Source of the DNA: Sympetrum striolatum
Lineage: Eukaryota > Arthropoda > Insecta > Odonata > Libellulidae
Length of the DNA: 64,000 bases
Direction of reading: 5' to 3'
Assembly: GCA_947579665.1 (NCBI GenBank)
Contig: OX388345.1
Location: forward strand, 70,609,454 to 70,673,453
A model generated the notes under the pieces. The model saw only the letters and a list, made by a program, of their open reading frames with translations. It searched no databases and had not been told where the DNA came from. How positions within the stretch are numbered: position 1 is the stretch's first letter; each line of letters opens with the position of its first letter. The translations under genes and the position numbers were made by a program. Below, piece by piece: positions 46,038-57,983 of the stretch.

Positions 46038-49000
46038 AAAAGAAATGAGGTGTGAGGTAGTTTTCAGTTGTTTCCTCACTAAGACAATGCCACACAGCAT
46101 ATTAAATCCCTTCTCATATGACGAGGAACCAAATTAATCGAACTAATTGCCTACATTGTAAGCGCGGTCGAAGTCTAAGCTGATTCAAAAGGATATTTTC
46201 TTGTTCTCCATTCACGATTTTCTAATCTAATCACCATAATGATGTTATGTTGGGTTCTTTCATGCCTATATTATTTTTTAAACTATCCTCACAAAGTATT
46301 CACTACCTAAAGAATTGAATATCACCTCTCCAATAGTGCAATTTGTTAACAATTTAAATGGTAGTTTACTGTAATCGTTTTCCCTTTAAATTAGAATAAA
46401 TATTTTTTATGCAGCAGACTCTGAAAAGAGCTAAAACAAAGGCTGATGATGAATTGATTAAAAGGATTGTGATAATCAAGGGATTTATTATAAGAAACAG
46501 ACGTCAATACAAGTATTTTTGCATAGATAAATACAGATAGCTTGTGGAAATATTACAATTGTAACGGAAACAGCTGTTTCTCAATAGTGTAATTTTGAAG
46601 CTAGGTGATAGCTATTATTATAGTAAAATTTTCTCGACGTAGCTTAGAGATAAATGTATTTTAATATCGTATTGTAGTAGCATGATGATGTAAATCCTGA
46701 ATTTCCGATAAATTTGCATTATTATGATCATTATTGTTCATAGTATTGTTAATGAAAACATTGTTACTAGCGAGTGCCCTGACGTCAACGTGAAGTAGAG
46801 CAGGACTAATAGAACATGTGTAGAGGATTCACTCGAAATTGCCATGACGTTTATTGTATTGAAATGATAAACACGTGTATGGTTTCTTGCTCTCTTCTTG
46901 CACCAACAAGGACTTTTTTGTCCAATATTAGCGTAAGAAAATTGGAGTTAGTCACACACGTCATATGCATGCGTTACCATGGTCACCTTGAGGAATAGAA
47001 AAACAGTTCACTGTTTTTATCGATAGATTAAGGATGCGAGAGACATCTTGGGGATTTTTTGCTGTGATTCATTTCTGAATCTTCCGCTCCAATTCAATGC
47101 GATGAGTAGTGTCGTAAATCTTGTCCTCTTCGGAGCGTACACACGCATCTTCTTTCTTTGCTTACGAAGACTGCATACGGAGACTCTTTCTGGAAATGTT
47201 ATCTCTCGTTTCCGCGTGAATGCTGCAGAGCAAGATTGCCCGACCTTATTGACCTGGAGGCAATGGCGTGCGGATGAATCTGTGGGCCTTCCGCGGTAAA
47301 TGACATTTGTTAGACAAGTGTTCGATGGATCATATATTTCACTGACTAATATTTTCCATGGTTCAGAATTTTTATCTTTTCTAATACTTCGCATGTGTTT
47401 AATAACCACATTGAAAAGAATAATACCGACTACAGTGAGGGTAAGATTGATACTATATGGAGTCTTCCTAGAACTAACTCTTTCTCATTGTATGAGATAG
47501 TAAGGATAGAGGAAAATCAAACTATAAAAGAGAAAAGAAGAAAATTACTACTTTGAGGATTAATAAAAACAGAGTTCTAGTACTTAAAAAAATCTTAATT
47601 ATAGCAAAACACTCAAAAGAAAGGGTTGTAAAAAACCTGCTGATAGTAAGAGTAGCTAAAGTTCAATATGAGGAAAGTACATTTATTTCTGGGACCTGAG
47701 AGAAAACATAGAACAATAAAATGAAAGGAAATCGTATAACAAAAAGAAGTACCGAAAGTCATTAAATATTGATAAATGTATAAAATAAATTAATAAACTG
47801 CGGTTAAAAATATGCAGTACAAAATTTATGATAACACTGCTGAAAATGAGATTCACCAATAGGGATCGTTAATTGTTTTCAGCAAAAAACAACAATCCCA
47901 CTGCAATGAATTTTACCCAATATTAAATTGAAATAATCAAAAGGAGATAAAAATAACAGACCATATTATGAGCACGCATCGTTATAAAACACAAGATAAT
48001 ATTTCAAGTTACTGGCAAATCATTTAATCTAACCGAGAAAAGTACTTAATTTAATCAATTTCTAGTTACTACCTATCGGCCTGAATCTCAAGTATTCGAA
48101 AATCCTAAAAATAAGGATTGTTGACCTGTAAACATATTTTACAAATGTTCTATTTCTCACTTAAAACGATAATGGTAATCAAGGTAACTGGTTACCATGG
48201 TGCCTGTACCTGCGTTCCATAGTAACTAGTTTCCATAGTGATTTATAATACGTAGATGTCCATAGTTGACCTAAAACCGAGTTGTCCTTGTTATTTTCGT
48301 CGATGAATGAGTAGGCCTCCTTACTCGCTCGTATGATTTCAAAGCGTGTCAATTCACCTCAAAATGTGTAGCACGATTAGGCGCGTGATTCACACGCATA
48401 CTTCTCAGTTTGGACCAAAATACCCTTAAGAGATCCCAGGACGTGACAAAGACGAACTCACGGAATGTGCCAAAATTATCAAACTCTAGCCTTGGTCCCA
48501 TAATCTGCACGAAGCGTCACTATGCTTTCGTGATTTCTGGGTTAGCCGCGTTGTATGCTTAGCGAGGTAATCGCTCACGAAAAATCAACGTGGCTGAGTG
48601 TGCCCAAACATCCTTTTATTTCGATCGAATTATGCAATTAGACAGCTTTGCAATCTTTCGTATATTTTATTAGATATTTAATTTGAGTGTCATGCATGCA
48701 TTATATTGAAAGTTTCATATTTCATTCCAACTTGGAAAAGTGTTTTTTTTTGGTAGCATATATTATCAATATCCTTGTCGTAGCTGAGTTTCTCTAGAAT
48801 TTGTGATATTGCAGCCACTGTCAAACCGTTTAATATAACAATTCGTCTCGCTTGACGATTACTCCATCGAAGCAATAATGAAATAATTTACATCGACCTT
48901 GACTTTACGGAAGTTTATCTTCAAAAACACAAGAATTATAATAAAGTTCAGATAAAATAAGAATGGAGACGAAGTTGTTTATCAAGTCGATCTTAGAATT

Positions 49001-49440
49001 TAATCATACCCTGAAAAAATGAGGAAGTCATTTTATCAATTTCAGCGAGATATCCATCTCTTGTTACATTCTGAGTGACAAAACACGTCCAAACGGAGTC
49101 ACCGTGGGCGTATTACTTACGCACGCATATCCTTTGCTTCATATTCCGATTCGCAGAAACCCTTTGCGTGTCCTTGCCTCTTTCCGCGCAGCATCAATCT
49201 CCCTTCCAATTCCATCATTCTTCCTCGTGTCCGCCGTCGGATTCCATATGGACCAACTCGTAAGAGCCGCAAACAAATGGACGGATTCGAATCCATCTCC
49301 CGGACGACGGCCGAGAAAAATCGCCCCTCCCATGATTTAAATTGACCGCTGTTAGTTCTTTACTTTTTCTTGCATTTTGAGATATTCCGCCTCTCTTAAT
49401 TTTACGTGACGAGTTCATTGTTGCAAACTTAACGATCTTT
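46038..49440. other. AT-rich non-coding DNA
   Basis: Two patches of more balanced composition (47050-47290 and 49100-49330) with short overlapping frames on both strands; the remainder, especially 47500-48200, is very AT-rich. No recognised repeat. Confidence 0.45.
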
Positions 49441-50080
49441 ATTGTTGCTCTTCTCCCCCATTATTATCCTCGCCTCATTGTTGTATTTGAGTTGATTATT
49501 GTTAAGTAACGCTACGTTAGTTAGAACAATGTACCTTTACTTAACAATGAGATAAGCAATGTAAAATTTTATTCATTCGTTACTAAGTCGTTTATTACTA
49601 TGTCCTTAACTGTCTTAATTGTTTTTAATCCTCTCCCATTATCATTTTCGACTCATTGTTCTTAGTCGTTGAGTTGATTTGTTAGGTAACGCTACGTTAG
49701 TTGCAACAATGTGTCTTTGCTTCAAATTAGATAACAATGGAAATTTTAATTTATTATTTAATAGTTTATTATTGTCTTCTTTACTTCATGCTCAGATATT
49801 AGTGGACATATAACCGGTATGATAGTCATGTGTAGAATATTGCATTTTTACTTGTTTCCATTTACTGTGCTAGGAAACCAGCTAGCAACTTTATGAACAG
49901 AGCAACTCGTGTTAATTGCTCTTCTCTCCATTATTATCTTCGAAACACTTGTTCTCTTTCTTTGGGTTTCTTATTTCATTTAATTCTTACGATGGTTGCA
50001 ACAACGAATCTTTTCATGACATTGATAATAAACTCATTCGTCGTTATTTGCGTATGAAGATATTAACGAAGAATTAATTA
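49441..50080 (+). repeat. Array of the 180-bp repeat family (three copies)
   Basis: Units at 49441-49617 and 49618-49800 are spaced exactly 180 bp apart, with GCTACGTTAG at 49511 and 49691. A third, more diverged unit at about 49912-50080 follows an unrelated insert of about 110 bp. Each begins ATTGTT..TCTCCCATTATTATC and has (T)TAAGTAACGCTACGTTAG, GCAACAAT and TACTAAGTCGTTTATTACTA or decayed versions. In unit 1, ATTGTTAAGTAA (49498-49509) and TTACTTAACAAT (49537-49548) are a perfect 12-bp inverted repeat. Single relatives lie at 28435, 44617, 52719 and 59810. Confidence 0.8.
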
Positions 50081-51291
50081 ATTTTTTTGCTTTTTCACCA
50101 TTAACGATGCAATAAAAATTATGAGCGTCGCCGAATCATCTTTTTGGCGCCGTCTCAAACATCCGCCGCGTTTTCTCCGCAACCGCATTAGCGATTACAC
50201 TTTCCCGCAAAAATCCGCAAACCCGCGACCTTCCGGATGAAAAATTCATTCCTCGTAAGCGTGTGAGTCATTTTCAAGTTCTTCTGGGAACATATCGTAA
50301 CGCGTGACTTCTTCTCGGAGACCGCCAAAGGTGGCTATCGTCCAGGTGATAGTTATTGTGTGTCTCATTCGAAAGATTTATGGGAAATATTTGTCACTGC
50401 CGAGCCGGAGTTGTTTTTGCCTATTTAGAATGCCTCGTTTTATTTTCGCCTCACCCAGGGATTGTTTTGGTTCGTCATGTTTGAGTGACTGGTATTGATT
50501 GACGAATTTCTTCAAAAGACAACCTGGAGTTTTAACAGTTTTCGCAAGGTTATTAATCGAATACGTATACCAAGAGAAAAGAAGATATTATAATAGATTG
50601 TTTTTCATATGATACTTTTCTCATGTTCTTAGAAAAACATTTCGTGTAATTTTGAGAAGGGAATGACGCTACTTTTCAGTAGTATGACCTCAATGGACTT
50701 GAATAACTTTATATTGCATTATATTTAAATTTTAGTGTGTTTAATACTCGCAAATACTACGTATTTAATCTTATAGCGGATAACAGTAAGATTCAGGATT
50801 CGAATCTAGCATGATAAATATCAGGCAATCAAGATGCTTCAAATATGTGAACCTTGAACCCTAAGTTAATCCAGCGTATAATCAACTAGAGTCTGTCTTA
50901 CAATGATGTTCGGAATTTGAAATTATTACAGATTTTATCGTTTTCAAATTTTGCGCATTTAGATCTAGCCATTTTTTACATTTTGTGAGTTTCAATAAAG
51001 AGCTAATTTTTTCTATTACGTTTCACATATTTGTGTCATTATTTCCTAATTTAATCAGACGAGCAGATTTTGTTGTTTTGGGTTTCGAAAATTTTTATCT
51101 AAATTTAAATAAAATCATTATTGATTATTGATAAATCATACGGTCTCAGTATCCGGCTACATTCAGGGCCTAAAAAAATAAAATCCTCGTAAGACCATGT
51201 CTTTTACTCTTTTCTGTCATTCGTCAAATCGTGTAGAAAGCACGGTCAACAAATGCGATAGAGGTGGGAGTATATAATCTCTTCATTACTG
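50081..51291. other. Non-coding DNA, nothing recognised
   Basis: 50130-50440 is GC- and CpG-richer; the rest is AT-rich. No repeat or coding signal. Confidence 0.45.
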
Positions 51292-51403
51292 ACCTTGGGT
51301 GCTAAACTCTCGGTAAACTACCGCCCACCGATAAAAGAGTCGATTGCCGAAGCCGTCGACGTAATCGGACGTGATTGATGCGGCGTTACGCGATACCCAA
51401 GGT
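51292..51403. repeat. GC-richer block bounded by 9-bp inverted repeats
   Basis: ACCTTGGGT (51292-51300) and ACCCAAGGT (51395-51403) are perfect reverse complements bounding a CpG-rich 94-bp interior in otherwise AT-rich DNA. The arms are short, so this could be chance. Confidence 0.35.
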
Positions 51404-51410
51404 AAAAAAA

Positions 51411-51905
51411 CGAGTTTATTCAGAAGATATAGAATATATATCGGAGATTACGGTCTATGATAAAAGGAGTCGGTAAGAAACGTTTTGATAACTGGCCAAC
51501 TATCGTGGATTACGTAACAGTCGTATTATATAATGATTTGATTCGTAACAATCGTTAATGTAACAATGAAATGGATAGAATAATATGATGAAACGCTTGA
51601 ATTTCTTTAATAATATAATAGTAATTGGAACTCTGTTGTTGGTAATATTTGTTTTCGTAGGTCGGCGAGATACCTTTGGTTATGCAGAATATATATCTCG
51701 GATAGCCTAGTGGGCCAATGTGCGGAATTTCCTAAGATGCCGAAGCACTTTTAAATCAACAACGACAACTCTCTATTTAGAAGATTTTGGTGTATGATTA
51801 GTCATTGTCTATGAAATGTTTCGTTAATTGGCTAGCTATCATAGATTGCATTACAACCATATAGTATAATGACATGATACAAATAATGATGCTACAATAC
51901 ATTCG
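51411..51905. repeat. Diverged direct repeats 346 bp apart flanking a SINE remnant
   Basis: 51411-51560 and 51775-51905 align in the same orientation. Shared blocks in order are AGAAGAT, GTCTATGA, an AACTGGCCAACTATCGTGG / AATTGGCTAGCTATCATAG pair and ATTACGTAACA / ATTGCATTACA, followed by TATAATGA. The interval between the copies contains a SINE remnant (51698-51770), suggesting the duplication is interrupted by an insertion. Confidence 0.6.
51698..51770 (+). repeat. SINE remnant (head plus tail)
   Basis: GGATAGCCTAGTGGGCCAAT resembles the 5' part of a tRNA with its A box. A few bases later GCCGAAGCACTTTTAAATCA matches the tail of the SINE at 37497. The B box and body are missing, so an internal deletion is inferred. 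Confidence 0.45.
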
Positions 51906-52633
51906 TAAACATAATACAATCATTTAGGTAACAAGAAATAAATCAAATAACAATCAAATAAATTCTATAATAATAAAATCAAAATTCTCTAACAATCGGA
52001 TGATCATTTCGCCTGTGTTTGTTTTGTTTGAATCGTTGGCAAGTCGCCACTGGTTGCGCAACAATCGGATAATATTCACGCTCTTAAAAGTTCATGCATC
52101 TAGCTTCCAGTACCTTAAATTTCCAAGCATTTGAAACGTTTTCCGGATCCTCGGCATATGGGTCCATGCGTCTCGAATTCCAGTCCCGTTATCGCGCACC
52201 GTATTTAAATTTACTCTCCGCAATTTCTGCATTCCTCCTTTCTTGGCACCGCGAACCTCACCTAGTATCCTCACCTAGCTTAACTACTGTTGTTCCATGC
52301 TTAGTATGTTTCCTTTTTCCCAACGTCTTTTGTTTTCCGTCTGTCATCGCCCTTTCTTCCACTTCTCTTTCATCTCCTTCCCTCCTGTTCCCCTTCGGTG
52401 CTATTTTTCACCCCGTCTCGTTACCTCATCTTCGTCTCCTTGCCAACGGGATGCCTCAGCCTCTTTTGTTATCTCTAACTGCCCATCCGCGTATCTTTTT
52501 TATCTCTTCGTCTTTGTTTATATCTGAGCCTATTCCTCTCCACCATCTTTCCTTTTCTTTCCTGTGTTTTCTCCGGTTTCCAAGTTCACCTACCGTTTCC
52601 CTGTTGTTTGCTTCTTCTTATCGTTAAGAGTAG
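51906..52633. other. T+C-rich non-coding DNA
   Basis: 52090-52627 contains the longest open frame of the window (177 codons, + strand). Its translation is serine/leucine/phenylalanine-rich, as expected from a T+C-rich strand, and has no recognised domain, so a gene is not supported. Confidence 0.4.
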
Positions 52634-52667
52634 TACCATAGAGTAAGGATATCCTTACTCTATGGTA
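52634..52667. repeat. Perfect 34-bp palindrome without spacer
   Basis: TACCATAGAGTAAGGAT (52634-52650) is followed immediately by its exact reverse complement (52651-52667). With one mismatch per arm the symmetry extends about 5 bp further on each side. No spacer exists between the arms. Confidence 0.95.
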
Positions 52668-52718
52668 GTACTGACTTGAGTCGCGTGGGTAGACCCTCAG
52701 GCGACATTTACTCTCTGT

Positions 52719-52776
52719 GTTAATTGTTGACTCAATCGACTCATTCCTTAACGATTTCATTGTAGCGTATTGTTAC
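52719..52776 (+). repeat. Fragment related to the 180-bp repeat family
   Basis: TTAATTGTTGACTCAATCGACT matches the start of the member at 28435; CCTTAACGATTTCATTGTAG is only loosely similar to the family core. Confidence 0.35.
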
Positions 52777-52934
52777 GGAACCTTACAGCTTGATTAAAGA
52801 ACTAATTATCTCATAATTGATGGAGTGTTGAAGTATCCACACGTTGTGTTGCTCAAAAAATGAATACATGGTTGTTAATAAATGATTTTTCAACAAAAGT
52901 AGCGCAACTTATCCGTAAACAAGGCCGGAATTGC

Positions 52935-53118
52935 CAACTTGGGTAGCGCAGTAGTTGTGGGTTGCCTAACAATCCCAAGGTCTTGAGTTCGAGTCCCGAC
53001 TAACTTGAATTTTCTGTTTAGGGTACGGTTCTTTGTATCCTTCCATTGTTACTGCCTATGTATTTACTGTAATTCGGACATTTGTGTGTACATAAGGAAG
53101 TAAATAAATTTTTAACTG
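52935..53118 (+). mobile_element. tRNA-derived SINE, copy 1 of a family
   Basis: TAGCGCAGTAG (52944-52954) is A-box-like and GAGTTCGAGTCCC (52985-52997) is B-box-like at the normal tRNA distance. The words CAAGGTC and CCCGACTAAC and the body (TTTCT, GGxATGGT-like, CTGTAATT..GGACATTTGTG) align with 56262-56425. It ends in an AAGTAAATAAA tail. Confidence 0.65.
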
Positions 53119-53881
53119 AAAGATCAGTCCAATTGAAATCAGGATTACTGCACATGATCGTATTTGCATAAAATTTACAGTTCTGTTTAGTATTTCATAC
53201 ACAACTATCGGATATTCAAGAATGAATGCCATAATTGATTGATGCGACCTAAGGCATTCGTTTGCCCTCTTTACTGTTTGAAACCGGCCCTGCTTCAGAG
53301 CATTATTGGCTTATCGGTTTTACGCGTGCGTGACTTATTTCCACTTGTGTTGCGTCTACGCTTCCACGCGTGTTTTTCCGCGTATTTCGACGACTATTTA
53401 TGTCTCTGCGGACTGAAATATTGAATTTTCCTAGCATCGGCGTATCTGGGCTGAGCTTGGCTATTTCCAAAGTAAATACAGGAGCCTTATTTCGCAAACA
53501 TAGACGATGATCCATCTTATTTATTCAATGGCTTGTTTTCACGTTATGTTATGACTCTAGTCGGGTTTATGTGCGCAGTTGACGAAAATAGTCGATAAAG
53601 GAAAAGGTTTTTTGTGGTGCATTTGCCCTTGGATTTGCCATTGTGGTAGCTCTATGGAAAATCGATTATGTGATTTTTTTAAGTATATCCTTCTGCGTTT
53701 TCCTTGTTGCTATGATTTTCCATCAAGGTAGCTGTTGTTACTGAATGAACTTTCCAAATTAATGAAACTGAACTGATAAGCGTCGACACTACTATTAAGT
53801 TACATATAATTTACTCCCTGCTTTTCAAATTTAATTAAAAACTTTTCTTATTAAACTTGAATTAAAGACTTCGTTTAAGCC
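53119..53881. other. Non-coding DNA, nothing recognised
   Basis: 53230-53470 is of more balanced composition with short overlapping frames on both strands; no domain or repeat seen. Confidence 0.45.
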
Positions 53882-54290
53882 GCCATTGTTATTTAGGGTC
53901 AGTTCTGTGAGATAGTTGTGGCTAAAAAGTATATATTATTGTGGTCATTAGTTTTGATTATTGTTGAATTGTAATGTTAGCATTATTACTCAGCATTATA
54001 TTTAAAATTATAATATTTCTGCACCACAGATGATGAATAGCAAGATTTCATAACAAATATATCTTATTTTTATTAAATATATTCTGTTCTTGCTGCCAAT
54101 CATTTATAGAGTGTGCTTTGTAGGATACTTATTCGAATGGCTTAAAGTGTGTATTATTGTAGTCAAAATGTTTAGCTATTTAACTATCGTCAGTTGTCTT
54201 TAATCCTATTCCTATTAATCCTATATTAGTAACTTATATTGTTGGTTCCCAACAGATGATTGGAAATTAATGCGGAAAATATTCTATCAA
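53882..54290. repeat. Diverged tandem duplication, unit about 217 bp
   Basis: Copies start at about 53882 and 54097. Shared blocks in order are GCCATTGTTATTTAG / GCCAATCATTTATAG, then GGCTAAAAAGTATATATTA / GGCTTAAAGTGTGTATTA, followed by TTGTxGTC, and CACAGATGAT / AACAGATGAT further on. Strongly diverged outside these blocks. Confidence 0.55.
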
Positions 54291-54309
54291 ATGAAGGAAT
54301 AGTTTCGCG

Positions 54310-55510
54310 TCGACTTTCCTCATTTGTTTCAGTTCGCGGCCATATTTAATTATCTCGCGGTCTCTCTCAGCATCGCCGCTCATTGTCGTCGCTCATTGTT
54401 ATTCCCGCTCTGCATTGTCGCCTCATTCTTGGGCTATCTTCATTGTGCTCCCCATCGCGCGCACCCCTTCTCTTCCCTCTTCCTCTTTAGGACTCGGACG
54501 CGTGGGGTTTCATCACCACTGCGGCCTACACTTCCTTCACCGAGTAACCCCTCCTCTCTCTCTCTCTCTCTCTCCTCACACACTCCCTCTTCTCAGTCCG
54601 ACGCGAAACTGCGGCGAGGAAGCACATTGCCTTGAGAGAGACTCAAAAGTTGAGGACGACGAGATTTTCGCAGAGGGGGCAGTCTAGCTCCGATACCCCC
54701 GCTCGTGGTTCCTCAAAGAAGCACATTTCGGTACTGCATGTCCCTCGAGAATGAACTATCGGTCCATTAGGAACGCCACGTGTCGATCGGATACCTTTTC
54801 CCCGCGACACCCTTCTTGAGGGACCGAAAATCGTCCTTTTAAATCCAGTCTCCTCTCAGTTGTCCCCGTGGTCTATTTCGGTGTACTGGGGAGACATTCC
54901 TGTCGTTTTTTTCCCCTTCCGGAGTCTCATTGTGCTCGTGGGAGTGCTCACGTGTGGGAAGATCCGGGGCGCCACCCCCTCCTTCACCGGAAGCTTCTGC
55001 GGGGGCGGAAGAATGGGGTGCATCGGCAAGGCGCATCTCCGTGCCGGGATGTGATCCACCGGTCTCCCGGGAAGAGGTCGCCTCGGCACCAACGTGGAGT
55101 CCCTTAGCGGTATCTTCTCCACAGAGCGACAGGCGCCCTGTGGGACCGTGTTTCTGGTACTCTACGTCTGCTTCTTGATCTGGGGGCTTGGATACTTGTT
55201 TGGTCTTGCGGTGCGAATAGTGCGCGGGATATTGTGTCACAGTGAGAAGGTTGAGTCGGGACGGGTGGAAGGGTTTGATCACCCTTCGCCCGGGTTGAAG
55301 GAAGCGGAGGATTTGCAAGAGGATAGACAGGAGTCTGCGGAGATGCCAGCCAAAGCGCCGGATCGCGAGGAGCCTTCGGGTGAGTTGCCGGGTTTTGCGG
55401 TGTCCCGAAATGTTCTCGACTCGATCGAGGTGTTACGTTTGTGGTCAAGTCCCTTCAGTTGTATTTGCTTCTCCAATAGAGAAGATTGCAATACCAGTAG
55501 AAGCGATTGA
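54310..55510. other. GC/CpG-rich patch with overlapping open frames
   Basis: The longest CpG-rich stretch of the window. It includes a (CT)n tract at about 54552-54574 and an initiator-like TCAGTC at 54593-54598. Opposed open frames cover 54839-55318 (minus, 159 codons, Pro/Glu/Arg/His-rich, ends at a stop) and 55094-55510 (+, 138 codons, with a hydrophobic run LVLYVCFLIWGLGYLFGLAV at about residues 21-40 and then an acidic tail). Neither has an ATG near its start: the + frame would begin at GTG, impossible for an ordinary nuclear gene unless an upstream exon is spliced in. I recognise no family. It may be a regulatory CpG-rich region, an exon, or composition alone. Confidence 0.35.
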
Positions 55511-56026
55511 AATATTCACTAGAATTTAATTTATGGACAAGGAAGATCAGTGTTAATGAAGTGTTACCTTAAAATTGAAAATTTATTCAGGGAAGCTCGG
55601 TGTACTTAACGTTTTAACGTAAATTGTGATACATTGTCGCCACTTGTTACATACAGCCAACCGAAACTCTTACTGCACCTTTATTAGGTAGACTTGCTTA
55701 TACTGGATCATAGCTTCTGCTCAGATGCCGTAAGCTTTCAGTTTCATGATAGATGAGCCGCGGTTAATACGCAGATTTAAGCAAGGTTTACTTTGGGTGC
55801 AATTTACCTGTACAAAAGAGTAAATTGTTCGAGTAGAACCGATTATTTGGCGATTTTAGTCAACGGTTATCTCGAACTCAAGGAGAAATCATTTAATGTG
55901 TAATAGTTACAATGAACAGATGACTACTTACCATACTTTAATCATTAGTGGTTTACATGACACCAAACACCTAATTTCACGCCAAAATTGGTAATTTTCT
56001 ATAGATATCTTAGCTTATACCATTGA
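55511..56026. other. AT-rich non-coding DNA
   Basis: No repeat or coding signal recognised. Confidence 0.5.
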
Positions 56027-56056
56027 TTACCATCCGTTATATTTAACGGATGGTAA
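56027..56056. repeat. 12-bp perfect hairpin
   Basis: TTACCATCCGTT (56027-56038) and AACGGATGGTAA (56045-56056) are perfect reverse complements separated by a 6-nt loop. No T-run follows, so a terminator role is not suggested. Confidence 0.85.
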
Positions 56057-56261
56057 AAGAATTAGAATTTAAAAATTTGCTACCATGACTTGGGAATGTT
56101 GGCTACAGGCTAATAACAGTGTGCAGGGTAAACCTTCATTATAGTTTTTTTTTCCTTTCGGTAGGTTCATTTACTCTAAATTTCTTTACTTAATGCTCTT
56201 TCTCTTAGTTTTTTTATCAATCATCTTCCATTTTAATTAACTTAATATCATCATTTCGTGG

Positions 56262-56425
56262 GCCACGGTGGAGGAGTACAATACTAGCGCTCCAACTCCA
56301 AGGTCCCGGGTTCGAATCCCGGCTAATCGTATTTTTCTAGCTAGGGAATGGTCGTATGTATTCATCTAAATTTAATCCCTCTGCTGTAATTGTCCATAAG
56401 TGGATATTTGTGAGAATACCAGCTA
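56262..56425 (+). mobile_element. tRNA-derived SINE, copy 2 of a family
   Basis: CCGGG-TTCGAAT-CCCGG (56306-56322) is a perfect T-arm with a consensus B box. It is preceded by CCAAGGTC and followed by CTAATCG, as in the copy at 52935. The body aligns through ATTTTTCT, GGGAATGGTCGTATGTAT and CTGTAATTGTCCATAAGTGG. The 5' half of the tRNA-like head (GGTGGAGGAGTACAATACTA) is degenerate, with no clear A box. Confidence 0.65.
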
Positions 56426-57815
56426 ACTAAAAAAATAATCTATCAGCAGGTAAATGTAACTATGTATCTCTTGGATACTTCATTCTTTCGGATTAGATGC
56501 AGCGTTGCTAGGCTGCCGTCTTATATCCACGCGATCGTGATTGCGTAGCGTTTTGAATCGTGTCGATGGCCTCCGGAGTGAAGTTCGTAGTTTAGCAAGG
56601 ACACTTTCACGTCATCCTCTCCTTTTTTAACCGTGCCGAGCTGCAATCCATGCTGATGAGTCGGCTCGCCTGTTAAACAGCAATTCCTCGCTTATCGATA
56701 TGTCTACTACTCTTGCAAGGAAACGGGAGTTTTCGGCGCCACTATTTGTTGTGACTGCTCCCGAAGATAAGGCAATCTCAGAGTAAATTGGAGTGACTCT
56801 CATTTAGGATGCGATGCTGCCATCTTTTCTGCCAGATTCATGTATCGTTTTCCGTAAGTTTTGTCATAGTACGAATAGTATACTGTAGTTAAGCTCAATA
56901 TATATGAAGTACTAATGTGTGACTACTTCATTGCCATACTTGTAGATCTCCCAATATCTTGGTATAGTCTGCGAGAGGTAAAGCAAGAGTCCTGAATGGT
57001 TTTTATTGTCAATGTTTCTGTACCTTATATGGCTCCCAGATGCTTCCTGTTGAATATCAATAGATTACAAGCTATATAGTCGTTATCGAAGATTCCTATA
57101 AAATTGCTTTTTATTTGAAGTAGTTAAGATCCTAGCATTCATTTGCTTTCTCGAGGAAGATAAGCATGTACAATTGTAAAGAGGAAGTGTCAATTGAGAT
57201 TAGTTAAAAAGTTTTTCGCCTTTCGATGGTACGGCTGTTTATTGAGCGAGTGGAGAAGTTACGTAATTCATGCTTGTATTGACGAAGTCGGAAGAAAGTA
57301 TATCATGGTTAATTACATAAGCATATAGTATCAGATCTCTATCTTTTATGTTGGAAACGCTAAGTTTTTTCGTGCTGTTCTCTTTGATTATGATTCAACT
57401 GATATTAGTTCATATGCATCACAAATTGGAAACATCTGATTGACAATGAGTATATGCCTTAGTAAGTTGTATTTAGCGGAGCACATTACAGTGTTACAGT
57501 AATACATTAAATTCATTTGTTTATAATTGATAAACCAAAGCTGAAAATTGTTTCATTTCCCTTAGCTAGGAAAATATAAATTATATTTAATCCGGAAGCA
57601 ATATGTATCCGCAAATCAGTCATTTGGATGATGAAGTGATTAGGTAGTGATTAATCAGTATGGAATAGAACACGCCTGTTTCTAAGATTAGATATACCAA
57701 GTTGTTCCGAGTCATAATTGTCTATTACGACTAGAAGTGTACAACGTGGTTTATTTAAGAAATTAAGCTATAATTTGTTTAACAAATGGTGCGATATAAT
57801 GCATAGAAACAATAA
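56426..57815. other. Non-coding DNA, nothing recognised
   Basis: 56500-56780 is of more balanced composition; the rest is AT-rich. No repeat or open frame of interest. Confidence 0.45.
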
Positions 57816-57983
57816 TAGGTGCCGACATTGTTGAAATTTAATTTTGAACAAAAGAGTCAACAATCGAGAGCTTAAAAATGTAACTTGAATAAGCAATAAT
57901 CAGCACCGGCATTGTTGGTGGGATATTCTTAAAAGAAGAGTCAACAATAGACAGCCTTTCAGATAGATGTTGTTGTTTTAGTA
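57816..57983. repeat. Tandem duplication, unit 84 bp
   Basis: ATAATAGGTGCCGACATTGTTG (first copy) and ATAATCAGCACCGGCATTGTTG (second) begin the units. AAGAGTCAACAATCGA and AAGAGTCAACAATAGA follow at 57852 and 57936; both landmarks are exactly 84 bp apart. GAGTCAACAATCGA is close to the reverse complement of the ATTGTTGACTCAATCGA word in the fragment at 52719. Confidence 0.7.

Noticed and set aside
52094..52627. 177-codon open frame, the longest in the window
   Set aside because: The strand is T+C-rich and the translation is mostly Ser/Leu/Phe/Pro with no domain; shadow frames overlap it. Compositional artefact.
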